Assembly (NCBI GenBank): GCA_036172665.1
Contig: CM069874.1
Location: 53,116,707 to 53,180,706 of the forward strand
Direction: 5' to 3'
Origin: Prosopocoilus inquinatus
Taxonomy: Eukaryota; Arthropoda; Insecta; Coleoptera; Lucanidae
DNA length: 64,000 nt
Part shown: positions 11,501 to 22,866 of the stretch, piece after piece
Layout: each line of letters begins with the position of its first letter
How positions within the stretch are numbered: position 1 is the first letter of the stretch
Notes under the pieces: generated by a model
What the model was told of the DNA's origin: nothing
The model's input: only the letters and a program-made list of their open reading frames with translations
Database searches by the model: none
Program-made: the position numbers and the translations under genes

Positions 11501-14500
11501 AATGCAAAAATTTATCTATATTATATGTAAATAAAACAGCACATGTGATTTGCATGTTTCAAACTCTTTTTTAATACCACTGAAAATAGGCAATGGTTTG
11601 TACAATAGAAGCCCAACAACTAACCCTAACATTGTGGGATTGGGATCCGGCTCTGCCAGGCACACAAAACGACGATCCTCTCGGAAGGTGATTAGACTCC
11701 AAAGCATTTAATCACGTTTTGAGTTTTTTTTTTAGTCGTGTGCGCCTTCGAGACGTCAGGCGTCATTTTGCTAATATTGTTTTTCTTTTTTTTTTTTTGG
11801 CGAGATGCTTAACTGTGTGTTTATGTACAGTGCTGCGTGGAGTTCGCCTACGGCACACAGCTACTTCTGAATTTGTTTGACAAAGACAACGGTAATCGAG
11901 ATGATTTTCTTGGAAGGTACTGAAGATCAAAAGAAAGTTCCATCATTTTATGTATACCAGCTGTTTTAAAATTGAATGTGCACACTCCATTTCGCATTGT
12001 AATTCTCTCTCTTTTTGATTTAATATTATTAAAACTCTCAGTATTCTGCTCAGCACATTCAATCATAAGGAGTTGGTTGATTTAATTCTTGTTATGTACA
12101 AGTTTGGGTTTGTCTTTGGGATGAAATACACAATGGTTTTGCAAGGGGGAAGTCAATGTAAATGTGATTCGTTAGTGCAATTTAATAAGAAATTTTGAAA
12201 ATGGAAGTTTTTTCAGTACTTTTCACGTATGAAATTTTTTTCCATCCAAATGGTAAAATTGTATATATTAAAAAACGAAAAATCCGGTCTTGTGTGAAAC
12301 TAACACACGCTTTTGATGTAATGTTTTAATTTATTATTAATCTGATTTTTGCTACCTATACTGTCTGTTCTTTTTCATTAGTTTTTTTTTCTTTTTAATA
12401 CGCGGTGTGGCCTTGAAACCATTTACATTCTATTTTAATAAAACTTTCCAAATAATAATCGTTATTGCACGTTATTATCAAACATTACAAATTGCAAGAT
12501 TTTAATTTTTAGAGCGACCATAGAAGTTGCAAACGTTGCTAGAAAAGGCCAGGACGATATGGTAGGTTGTCTTGTAGTTTAATCTGAGAAATTATTCAAT
12601 CAATTTTACTTGCAGTGGATAACTTTGGAGGAAGCAAAACATGGAATGGTGCACATTCGTTTGAGCTGGCTGAAACTGAGCCCGGATTATTCCGATTTGA
12701 AAGCTGTACGTGCTGTTGCCATTCTAAATTAACAGTTCGCTCACATTTGGTATGTGTTTTAGGCTATCGAAGAAACTCAGTATTTGCGAGTGACCTCAAT
12801 GAGCACGGCTATCTTAACCATCTTCATAGATTCCGCTAAATATTTACCTGTTGGTTTTTAAATACCCTCAAAAAGCTCTTACTGATTTATATATTGTGAT
12901 TTTTTAGCAAGCTAGAGCATCTAGTCGACCTGATCCGTACGTTGAATTGAGACTTTATAAGGACACTAAACAATCTGGAGTGCAAATGCGCACTAGCGAT
13001 CCTGTTTGGGAGCAAGGATTTTCTTTCTTAGTAATGAACCCTGAAACTGACACACTTTATTTGAGAGTGATTGATCAGAAGACTGGTTCAGAACTGGGAC
13101 AATTAAACGTCAACTTAAACTCACTTGCTCGTAAACCAAATCTTGAGGTGCAGAAACAACCTTACGGATTGCTCAGAGCCGGTCCAGAAAGCAAGTTGTT
13201 TATGTCCATGCATTTAAGGGTAAGTTAAATGTTTAATTATTTCTTTTGCAAATTGTGCCTGTGTATACTGGTTGTTGTTATTGCAAAGTGAGAGCATACA
13301 GAGCGTGTCGGACAACTAAGTTTGCGGGGGATATCTTACGCCGTACGCAACCACTTGTAGCACCAGTAGGGAACGGTAGGGGAACGGAACGCGCGTTCGC
13401 TTAAAAAGAAATCACCCCACTCTTTCCAGACAAACACGGTTTCGCCCGAACTCACTTATATCTATACTCAGTTTGAGAATATTTTTTTTCGAAAAACGCT
13501 GGTAAAGGGATGGAGCGGTCCTTTTTCGGCTGTAACTTCTTACGGGGGTTTATAAATTATCTATGTTACTTGTTACTCTCAGTGAATTTCTATCATTCAG
13601 TTTAATTCAATAACATAAGTTCAAAACAGATTGAAAAGAATTATTAAATGTTTTTTGCAGATTTTGAAACATGAGGTTAATACAGACGTGCAAGCGGAAG
13701 AGCCTGATGAAGAATCGCCTTTAATACGTCAAGGATCAAGTACATCTGCATCAGGTGCAGACGGTATGTTCAGTTTTTTAAATATGAGTCTCGGTGCTCC
13801 CAGGAAGTACGAAACTGGTATTTTAGGTACATAGTTTCAATAAATGATTCTTGGTCCAGTGACATTTCTTGGAAAATAAAAAAAATGGGCATATGCCACT
13901 TATTAATACTAGTGTCAGTCATTACAATAACTTAATTACACACCATGAACATTAACTAATTAATTTCTTACGTATCTAAATTATCTTCACTGAAGGAAAA
14001 TTAAAGCTACGGTAAATTTTCAACGTTCGGAGCAAAATAAGCCGCAACAAAACATGCAACGCACTAACGAATATTTCTGTCAAATTGACAAACCTGTCAG
14101 AAATGCAGTAATTTCACAATCAGAGAAAGGCGGAAGATTCCAACGCCTCCTGTATCCTTAGAATCATTTATAGAAATGGTGAACAATTTATCAAAAAAAA
14201 AAAAAATTCTTAACGAAAGTTGTGCAGGTTCGTATTCTGCACAATCTAAAATTATTTTGAACCGTACAGGGTGTTTCTTCTTTCTTTATATTTGGATAAA
14301 CTTGAAGAGCTGATGAAAATGGTATATCAACTCATCAATCAGCCTAGTTTCAATATATTATGGATTATTTCGTGTTTTCTATATGAAAAACGATCCAAAT
14401 TCTACCTCATGATTATTTTAAATCATACCTGGTTGAAATTTGAAATAAACACCTTGAAACATCTGGGACCCGTTGTGCATTGTGCTTTCCACTTTAAACT

Positions 14501-17500
14501 TCCAAAGTACTCTCGCGATTCGTTCTGACCGCGCCCCATGTACTTGCAACGGTTATTTCAAATGGAACACCTTATACAATATAACCTCCTTAATCCGAAC
14601 ATGCCCTAATCCGAACCTTCTCCAGTAGAGGAGAGCTATTTGCTGACGTGTATACATACCACTGGAAAACTGATTTTACTATCATTTTCAAACAATTTTG
14701 GATCAAATGAAGTAATTTAAAAAATGCATATTTTCGCCCCTTGAGCATGTTTTTTGAAAAAAATACATGTTAGTGCATATCGCTGCAATTTTTCAGGTAT
14801 TGTATATTTTTTAATTTACTTATTTTCTGGTTGAAACTTTGTAAGTCTGCGTAGAATACTTGCAGATAGTAAAATCATGATCCTTCTCTCTAATTTGGAC
14901 CATAAGGATTGAACTTAGCAATTAAAAAATAATGTTACGAATTTTAACGATTTTCGTGTTAAATTTGTCGAATAATTTGCGCGCCCAGTACTTGAGTTTA
15001 TGACTAATCTAAAAGAATTTCATTTACTATTATTCATTCGTTTTAGTCTTTCTGTATCCAAACATTTTTTTTTATGAGTAAGACACGTTTGGGTCGGTCG
15101 ATAAATTTTTCTAATGAGGTAAACTGTTTAAATAAACTTGTAAATTCGTTTTTTATTTTGGATCAATTCAAAACTCAGGTTTACGTGATCGTGGAATGCG
15201 AAACGAATGAAAAACGAGTTCTAAAAGTTGAACATAATATTAAATTGAAGTCGACTATTGTCCGATAAAAATTGTATGAAAAATTGTTTTTAATCTCTAA
15301 ACCGGACATTGCAGAAATAGCACGAAATCTCAACCTCAAGATAGGAAAGCCGCCTTGCCGGCGCCGGTGCTGAGACCGATGAAAAGAATCTTGATTTCAA
15401 ACGATGGGCGAAGCGTAACGACGCCGACATCACTTCCAATCGGAACTCAGAACGCGAAGGACGTGGTTACACAAGAGTGGAACCACGTCCTTCGCCTTAT
15501 GCTAAAAACAACGAAAAACCTTGGTTTCAGACAGTGTTTGCAACGTCTAATAACTGACGAAATAGTGATTTTCATGTCATTTCAAAAAAGTGATATACAG
15601 GTTGATTCAAAACAAGAGTCAGACCCGTAAACCACAGACAGTACAAAAAAGTTTTTGTATCAAATTTGTTTTATACCCGCGAAATTTAAATCCGTGACTG
15701 TGCGTATTGAAAATCAGCAATTCTGAAAAAGTTGTACTGGAGTACATTAATACATTAAAAGTACTGATTTGAGTACAAATGCACTGACACTGGCAACCCT
15801 GTTACCGCTCCAATTATCGCAAACGCCTATTGTGATTTGACCTTGGCATATATTTGACTCAATCTGTGCATCAATGAATTCCTAAGTGTAGAAATAGCAC
15901 GCAATGTTAAAACAGAGAAGTTAATATAACCTATAGATTTGTTTACGTTTCCCACATTACCATCGGCGTACCATCACAGCATACGATACAAAAGGGCATA
16001 ATTTCTTTACCTGAAGGTCGCGACTGACATAATCTAATGAAAAAATCTGTCGAAAATATGCAAACACAAAGTTCAAATCGTACAATGCGTAGTAAAGGCA
16101 CTTTTCACTTTACTTACTTACAAGGCACTTTTATCACTTGTAATAAAAAAATTAATTTATGTTTATGTACCACGTGGTCATCAACCCTGCACCAACCTCA
16201 TATTTTCTTTATTTTGTTTCTTTTTCGAATTGTTTGTCATTTATTTTTCCGTTTTGACGTCATAATTTTTTTTTAATGGCAACCCTTCCAGCTTTTGATG
16301 GTCCTTCTTGTCAGTTAAGGCTAGTCGAACCCTGCCTGCACTTCGAAATTTGCGCCTAATATGCACATTACCAGAAATACCCGCGTTGCCAAGTTTAGGA
16401 ACTTTTGTTTAGATCTGAGAAATTCTTACTTATAGAAAGCAGTACAATTTACCAGAATTTGCGCCTCTAGCGGCAACTCTCATAAACTAAATGGCAATTT
16501 AGAGCAACGTAAATATATAAATTAATCAAAATTGAAATGACTTTTAATAACGCTTATTAGTACACTACCCTATTCTGTATCAAAACCGTTAAATTTAAAG
16601 GGCTGTTATATTTTGTTGCTACGGTAACAACCAATCATAGAACTGTATTTTAAATTTTAAAGGACCTCTAAATTTTAACAGCCCGTTAATATGTTGCAGA
16701 ATACGCCCCTATGTCGTTTAAGTGGGCATATTTTGTTGGTCTAATAATTGTTAAATTTTGAAACATACGAGTTTTAATAACAACGATATTTAAATACTTT
16801 ATATTTTATATGCATTAATATTAGTTTGGCCCCCTCTAGAATTACATCATTTACTACTGTGATAAATTTCTTTTAATTGTTTCTGCGTCCCTGCCTTCAG
16901 CTATCTCTCTCGCACATTAATCTTGCACCAATCAGTGCACAGCTGTTCAGAAAAACTAGTCGTAATGATAATGGCAGGAAGCATTAGGGCAATCAGATTA
17001 GAGGTACGTCGGCGTCGTTAGCGCAACGATTTTCCAATCAGATCTGAGATTTGGTACTTTATGCATCCGCACCAATCACAAGCTAATGGTTCTGAACGAA
17101 GGTTATTTTGCGGGAAATTCAAAATTGAACTAATTGTGTATTAATAGTTTCATGTTTTAAATAAAAAAATATTTAATTTAATATATTTTTGTTGTAAACT
17201 ACCTTCGAAATAAGAATTAGTTGATAAAGAAGAAAACGACAGTTTTTTCCGAACAACCTTTTATTATTATTATCCTTAGATTATTATCATTACATTTTAC
17301 AAGTTTCTACAGTTTAGCAAATACGGGCTACTATTTAAAAGTGATCAAATGAAGATCAACTGATTTCGATACGGTTTTTCTGGAAATTTCAAAGAGGAAA
17401 GAGGATTACCGATCAGGATTCAAATTTTACGGGAAATGGGGATTAATCCCTTTGCAAAAGGACTCGCTTTGAATCTAAACGGGTAATGTTGTGTTTAGAT

Positions 17501-18767
17501 CATGATTTTATGAAGGAAAGAAAGCACCTGAATACCACAAAACAATCGTACGCAACACATCCCTGAATTGAATGGGAATGTCGCACATTGAATTTCTGTA
17601 AATTGTTTAATTAATTAATAAGTCACTTAAACGTTTTTAAACTTAACTGTATTAAGTCCGATAATTATTGGAAAGAAATTTTTGTTAATGGCGTTTCGAC
17701 ATTCAGAATTGATAAATGACTTGAAAGTTTGATGTTTCAAAGTGTTTGTTGCAAATTTCAAAATGCCATCACTTAAAATAATTTCGAGAAAAGCGAATTT
17801 GGATCGTTTCTTAACAAAATTTTTTGACTAAATGTACATAAAATGCAGTTTTTCTATTTCTTCGGAACGCCGGGTCACTCTGTTTATAATAAAACAGTGT
17901 TTAAGGACTTATTTTATTCATGATGGTGGTATGCCAACTTTTCTATTACAGACGGTCAAGTTTTACCGTCGTCAGCAGAGAAAGACTCATCGAGTAACTT
18001 AATTCAGACTGAATCGAACAATTCTCCAAAAAATGTAGAAGAAGAGATAACCGAAAAAGATGTAACATATTTGGCGACTGCGCCACTCAGTTACAATAAC
18101 ACCTTGTTACATCGAACTCCGAGCACGACTTCGTAAGTACTTAAAAAAAGAAAAAACAAAAGAATTATTTAACAAAATTTCATCATACTTCTTTAGGTCT
18201 GCAGGAGAAGCAGGACTTGGCCGTATACAACTTACTTTACGCTACAGTGTACCAAGACAGCGATTAGTCGTTGTAATCCATCAAGTTGCGTAAGTCTCCT
18301 TTGTATTTTTTATGCAAATTACATCTCCAAATTATTTGTAGTAACCTGCCAATGAAGGACCCTTCGAATATTCCTGATCCTTACGTAAAACTGTATTTAT
18401 TACCAGAAAGGGCCAGAGACACCAAACGCAAAACTGTCGTAAGCTTCTTGAATGTTCTGCGAATCATTTCGTTTTCCTTTTGTTTAATTTTTGCAGGTCG
18501 TCAAGGACAACTGCAATCCAGTTTTTGATGAGACCTTCGAATATTTGATTTCCCAAGGTGAACTGAACACTCAGCAGCTTGAAGTAACCGTCTGCACTCA
18601 AAAGCAGTTGTTTTACTCGAGCAGCAGCGTGATGGGACAGGTGATTCTAAAGTCGGTGATAACCCAGGTCTTAAATTTTGCTTTTCCAGGTCATCATAGA
18701 TTTATCCCTAAACAATTTAACACAAGCGTTAAATTCTTGGTATGACTTGCTACCAGAGAAGAAGTGA
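5461..18767 (+). CDS. Esyt2: extended synaptotagmin (Esyt2-like), 3' portion, multi-exon
   Basis: Extended synaptotagmins tether the ER to the plasma membrane and move lipids through an SMP domain; their C2 domains bind Ca2+ and phosphoinositides. Exons: one of three alternatives (5461-5546, 11590-11687 or 11831-11916), then 12513-12561, 12616-12705, 12763-12849, 12908-13219, 13661-13763, 17952-18132, 18197-18289, 18342-18438, 18497-18640 and 18690-18767 (stop TGA). All introns are GT-AG and the phases agree: 439 residues with the 86-nt exons, 443 with the 98-nt exon. Domains: end of C2A (WITLEEAKHGMVHIRLSWLK), C2B (SRPDPYVELRLYKD; DPVWEQGFSFLV), a Ser/Glu-rich linker, and C2C (IPDPYVKLYLLPERARDTKR; CNPVFDETFEYLIS) ending SWYDLLPEKK. 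The N-terminal hairpin, SMP and first half of C2A are not in the window. The large introns are full of transposons. Confidence 0.9.
5547..6764. other. intronic stretch without recognised gene
   Basis: Mostly AT-rich. The part from 6180 to 6480 is less AT-rich but has stops in all frames. No transposon could be named. Confidence 0.4.
6765..6940. mobile_element. MITE, about 175 bp
   Basis: Terminal inverted repeats of about 35 bp. The left end has AAGGCTCAATTCCCACACG then CAGCGCATCGCGTCGC. The right end is its inverse, closing with AGAATTGAGCCT. The CG-rich ends stand out against the AT-rich surroundings. Confidence 0.65.
6941..7792. other. intronic stretch, nothing recognised
   Basis: AT-rich non-coding sequence with no exon, hairpin element or named repeat. 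The segment 7240-7380 has some imperfect self-complementarity. Confidence 0.3.
7793..8938. repeat. two direct units and one inverted unit of a ~430-bp repeat
   Basis: Unit 1 (7793-8228) and unit 2 (8229-8668) are direct copies sharing CGAAAACTGTTTGACGTATC and GTTTATCTGCTCTTGTTTCT. Unit 3 (about 8680-8938) is a partial inverted copy. No coding sequence is seen. The array ends exactly where the inverted Penelope fragment starts. Confidence 0.75.
9131..10289 (+). pseudogene. Penelope-like reverse transcriptase, interrupted
   Basis: The longest open piece is 9462-10289 (275 residues). Upstream sequence continues the same protein through several stops, including a SDKGNVTVALD block typical of the Penelope RT N-terminus. 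Downstream blocks are YYGLPKIHKP, ISLDVVSLFSNIP, GTPMGANISPIIAQYVM and the catalytic KYVDDI, then a PFLDM block. The reading frame closes at GGATAA (10287-10289), before the linker to the nuclease. Penelope RTs are related to telomerase RT and act by target-primed reverse transcription. Confidence 0.8.
10508..11005 (+). pseudogene. Penelope-like GIY-YIG endonuclease region
   Basis: An open frame without a start codon. It has the linker KVKDPFNKLKQINS, then YEIPYHDCDSVYIGQTSRTL from 10640, followed by SRIISHKSD, SEHANNEDHKINF and a stop at 11003-11005. The C-x2-C pair usual in the Penelope nuclease is reduced to Y-HDC. It is separated from the RT by stops, so no intact polyprotein exists. The nuclease would nick target DNA. 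Confidence 0.75.
11590..11687 (+). CDS. Esyt2: Esyt2 alternative C2A exon B (98 nt)
   Basis: Acceptor GAAAATAG, donor GGAAG before GTGATT. It encodes AMVCTIEAQQLTLTLWDWD followed by a longer loop 3 (PALPGTQNDDPLG). It aligns with exons A and C at QQL, WD and LG, with a 4-residue insertion in the Ca2+-binding loop. The length is 2 mod 3 like the others, so it can only replace them: joining B and C together would shift the frame. Confidence 0.75.
11831..11916 (+). CDS. Esyt2: Esyt2 alternative C2A exon C (86 nt)
   Basis: Acceptor TATGTACAG, donor GGAAG before GTACTG. It encodes CCVEFAYGTQLLLNLFDKD, then NGNRDDFLG, with acidic loop-3 residues. It lies only 143 bp after exon B. This short intron may itself hinder B-to-C splicing, a known way of enforcing exclusivity. 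It splices in phase to 12513. Confidence 0.8.
13661..13834 (+). CDS. Esyt2: Esyt2 linker exon with possible extended or terminal form
   Basis: The standard exon ends at 13763 (GACG before GTATGT). Reading on stays open for 18 codons (GMFSFLNMSLGAPRKYET) to a second possible donor at 13818 (CTG before GTATTT), which leaves the same phase. Beyond it comes a TAG stop at 13832-13834 and an AATAAA at 13839-13844. The segment could be a longer linker or a short isoform ending after C2B. RNA evidence is needed to choose. Confidence 0.45.
   Translation: MLKHEVNTDVQAEEPDEESPLIRQGSSTSASGADGMFSFLNMSLGAPRKYETGILGT
14268..14580. mobile_element. MITE-like unit bounded by GTGTT...AACAC ends
   Basis: Begins ACAGGGTGTTTC and ends TCAAATGGAACACCTTATAC, an inverted version of the same end motif that recurs across the window. 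Confidence 0.4.
15454..15495. repeat. perfect 15-bp hairpin
   Basis: GCGAAGGACGTGGTT, 12-nt loop, then the exact inverse AACCACGTCCTTCGC. Confidence 0.8.
16565..16712. mobile_element. probable MITE, about 150 bp
   Basis: TATTCTGTATCA and AGGGCTGTTA at the left are inverted as TAACAGCCCGTTAA and TTGCAGAATA at the right. The arms are imperfect. Confidence 0.4.
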
Positions 18768-20420
18768 TTGTATTTGCTGAGATATGACAGCTTCGTATAT
18801 TACACACTTTCACCCCTATGTTGTATCTTGTCATGTTAAAGTGGCAGATTAATATAACATGAGAAAAACAACATGACCCATAAAGTCTTGTGGTTTATTC
18901 AGTACACTGTAACTTTAATAGATGAGCCGTTGTTACCATCCCTGTTAAAATTTCACATTAAAATGTGTGGTATTTAAAAAAAAAGTTTATTTGATGTGTG
19001 TGCAATATAATCTGAAAGGTATTATAATTATTTAATTTTCTTCAAATTGTTGAAGTAACATTAAATTTACAAAATCTCCAATATCCGTCGCGTAAATTGG
19101 TAAAAGGTTTTTAACTGAAAACTAATTAATCTAATAATCGAAAATACGAATTAACCAATTCTTCCCAAACGTGGTTATAAAACGAATTTTAAATGTTTTG
19201 TACATGTATAAACATTTTTTTCTTGCTTTTGGGACAATTTAAAAACTTTTGAACTACTTAACACCACCTTAAAACAGTCATATCACGTTATTTCCCAATT
19301 ATACGTTGCTTTAACGTGAGGAGTTATGTAATACAGCATATCACCTGTAATTTCGTAACGTGAAATCATTGGTAACGGCACGTTATAGACAACTGGAAAA
19401 GATACAGCTTAGGGGTGAATATGTCTACTAATTTTATGCCATAGAGTCAGAACCTCGTACCTCAAAATTATTAAGTTAATACCTTGTGAAATACATAATT
19501 ATTTGTTCATTGTTAGTTATACTTATATTCAGTTTTAAAGTAAGATCCTATGTAAAACAATTTCAGTTATAATCAGGTTCTAAAAAGAAATTAATTTTAT
19601 TTTAGAAAAGTTCGGAAACAAAAAAAATACAATGTTTTGACTCTAGGCCGACAATATACTTTTTTTACATTATTTTGTTACTAATTAATTTTATGAATTA
19701 TTAATTTTCGTGCTAGTTTTGATCGTCCAGCTCAAAGACTGCTGAATATAATGGACTTCATTGCAAAACTCTGGAGGCTGATTTTACTGTTATTAATAAT
19801 AATAAAATTATATGTGTTTATTTATGTATACACCGTGGTCACCTTTATATATAATTTTTTTTCCAAAAGGGAATAATAAGGGAGTTATAAAGCCTGAAAG
19901 AGAAATTAAAAATATTGTTTTTTGATAATATCTTGCGGATCCCTTAAATTAACGAACTAATATTTTAAACATAGATATAAAACACCTAACTGCGCATTAA
20001 TAACATATGTCCTGTTCGCCCGGGAGACATTTCTGAATCATGATGTATATTTATCGACATGTTTTTGTTTTAATATATTCATGCTTATTTTTGGGGTCCA
20101 CTTAAAAATCAAAATTGACGAGAAAATAATTGTGCAACTCCATTTATTGTAAATTCAAACTAATTTGAGATTATCTTGTTGTTAACTTCTAATTGTTTTT
20201 GTTTTAAACTGTTAATTACTTACTTTTGTGGGTCATTCAATCAAAATTGACAAAATATATATATAATTGTTTAACATAATATTATATCCATTAATTAATT
20301 TGAGTTTATTTAACTTTTAATTTTTAGTTGGTTAGACCATGATAAATATTTGTTTTTATGTACACTTGTGTTATTTATGCATTTATTGTTTGTTAATAAA
20401 GAAGCATGTTTAAAGAGTTT
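18768..20420 (+). other. Esyt2: Esyt2 3' untranslated region
   Basis: AT-rich sequence after the TGA. A canonical AATAAA at 20395-20400 is followed within 30 bp by a GT-rich tract (TTTTGGTTTTTTTGGTTG), which fits a cleavage and polyadenylation site. Earlier weak signals near 19797-19806 could give a shorter 3'UTR. Confidence 0.6.
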
Positions 20421-21057
20421 TGGTTTTTTTGGTTGTATTATGTAAACCGCTGAAGAATTAGAAATAATCAATTAAAGGTTTTTTTTTCTAGAATATACAA
20501 AGTTCCTTATTCATTAAAATTTACGATTAAATTTGTCATGATACAAGTTTTAGCTTGAGCGAAAAAAATTGCTAGAATAAATTATCGTATTTTTGCCTAC
20601 TTTCAAAACAAATGTTCATGTACCCTATTGATTACTTTCCCTTGTAAGGTAGGCAACTGAAGTTTAAAGTGCCTTAAATAAGACCAAAAAGGGGATCCAC
20701 GTAGGTGACAAAGCGGATAAAGCGCAAATCTTTTTAATATAAACGAAAGAAGTTTCGCGGTTAGGGAGAAAAGAAAAAAATTGGAAATGTTCTTCGGTTA
20801 TTTTCATTAGCGTTCACCTGAACATTCTTGCAATTTATTTAATCGGGTAGATGATTAGAACGGGAATAAATCTTTTTTTTTTAATTGCATTACTAGAAAA
20901 CTAAAACTAAATTCTCGGCGCGAGTAAATAATTGTGAAAAAAAGCCTCCACTCGCTTAGAAGCCCTAGTCATTACCGAAGTCCGAATAAAAGAAACTATG
21001 CGCTTGGAAAAGATCCTCTGCTGTTGTCTTCTCACTTCAATATCTAAAGGGTATTTA
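20421..21057. other. intergenic stretch with a P-like transposon end
   Basis: Non-coding. Positions 20668-20683 (AGTGCCTTAAATAAGA) match 16 bases of the terminal repeat of the P-like element at 37704, suggesting a related remnant; no partner end is visible. Confidence 0.4.
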
Positions 21058-21059
21058 TA

Positions 21060-22866
21060 CAGGGAGATTCAGGCAACCCATTCATTAAAATTTACGGACT
21101 TCCTCTTTAAATTTCTATTTCATATTTTGCGGTTATAAGTTAGCGATAATGATCTATTAAAATATAACACATATTTTCAACTTTCGGACACTTCCGCTTG
21201 TACCGGAAGTTGTTGTCAACTTTCTTATTTTAAATGGAATACACAATTTTTTGTTGTATTTGAGCAACACTCGTGAAATTCTAAAAATATTTTGTGTAAC
21301 ATGTGATACAAGAAAAATTAGCCGTTTTAGAGATATTTCCATTTTTTAAAGAAAGTTCAAAGTTTCAGTACCTTGTTTATGATGTTGCCATCTTTGTGTA
21401 ACAAAAGTCATAATTTCAATTTTTGGCCTGTAGTAGGCTATGCTCTTAAGCTTTCAGGTCATGCCTAAATTTACACAAAATCGTTTACGGGCTGGTTGAA
21501 AAGTAACTTCTGTTCGAACTGATTTGAACTGTCGAAAAGTCATATTTTTTAAATAGAACACCCAGTATTCTTTTATACCATAAATACCATAAGAATCAGA
21601 ATTAAATGTTCTTTCGAAGTGTATTAGCATTCCTTATACCCATGTCTTACCTTTCTGTTTCTATTCATGATTTTCTCTTTGACACATCAATTTTTTCACT
21701 TTTCAGTATTATTCCTGAATAGTGTGCTATGAAAATTAAACAAACTGAGGTTTTTAAATTAATTTCTGACTGTAATTTAAATTTCATATCAAAAACCCAC
21801 AAATAATATTTAAATACATTTCTATCATCTGAACTTTTTGTTTACATATGCCGCATGTATTAGAATTCTTGTTATGACTATTTATACTTTTACAAGGAGA
21901 AATTTACACTTACAATACCAAATTTTATGAAAACCAATAAATAAATCAAAAATATTAAAAATAATACACAAATTGTTGGTTTTAATATTGACTCTAAGTT
22001 GTCCTGGGGTATTATTTATTAGTAATAACTTTCTACTGTATCTAAGTAATAACGCATTTTCCTCGATATAACAACTTTTTTTTATTAACTTCTTGAATTG
22101 TCGATTTTTTTATCATCAAATTTTTTGGTTCTTCGTAAGGATTAACTTGTTTTTCTTTAATTCCTACTAGATGAATGATTTCAAAAATTATAATTTCTCT
22201 AGTTTTCATAGCTCACTGTTTAAAAATAATACCGAAAAATGGAAAAAAATTACATGTTAAAAAGAAATCATCGATAACGAGTGAACTATAAGAGATAGGT
22301 ATAGGGAATGCTAATACAGAACGAGACAACATTTAATCCTGAGTCACATGGTATAAAAATATACTAGACGTTCCATTTAAAAAACATGACTTTTCGACAG
22401 TTGAAGTTAGTTCGAATAGAAGTTACTTTTCAACCAGCCTGCAAGCAATCAAGTGCAAAACTGGACATGATCTGAAAGAATGTTACTGTAGCCTACTACA
22501 GGCCAAAAATGTGCATCATGGTTTTTGTTGCACAAAGGTGGCAGTATCATAACCAAGGTTCTGCAAGTTTGAGTTATTTTTAAAAAATGAAAATATCTCG
22601 GAAACGGTTAATTTTTCTTGTATCACATGTTGCACAAAATATTTTTAGAATTTTATGGATATTTCAAAAATGCATTAAAAATTGGGGTACTCCATTTAAA
22701 ATAAAAAAGTTGACAGCAACTTCCTGTATAAGCGCAAGTGTCCGAAATTTGGAAATATTATATTTTGATAGATCCATACCGTTAACTTACAGCTGCAACG
22801 TATGAAACAGAAATTCAAAGGAGAAGTCCGTAAACTTTTAATGAAAGGGTTGCCTGAATCTCCCTG
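21060..22866. mobile_element. large foldback element, ~1.8 kb, with ~690-bp arms
   Basis: The left arm (21060 to about 21745) and right arm (about 22190 to 22866) are inverted copies. The outer ends read CAGGGAGATTCAGGCAACCC and its inverse, each flanked by TA. Two short open frames in the arms (21157-21342 - and 22587-22805 +) look alike only because they are mirror images. The centre is AT-rich with no transposase. It could be a non-autonomous Tc1/mariner-type element, judging only by the TA flanks. Confidence 0.7.

Larger units (their letters stand above)
13764..17951 (+). other. 4.2-kb Esyt2 intron with repeat debris
   Basis: Separates the linker exons. It contains a MITE-like unit (14268-14580), a perfect 15-bp hairpin (15454-15495) in a GC-rich island, a likely MITE (16565-16712) and other AT-rich sequence. 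I found no convincing exon; the open frame at 15355-15630 begins with TTG and matches nothing I know. Confidence 0.5.

Noticed and set aside
15355..15630. 91-residue open frame in an Esyt2 intron
   Set aside because: Starts with TTG, contains a hairpin, and matches no known domain.
21157..22805. Two look-alike short proteins on opposite strands
   Set aside because: Their similarity comes from the inverted arms of a foldback; codon pattern and length do not support genes.
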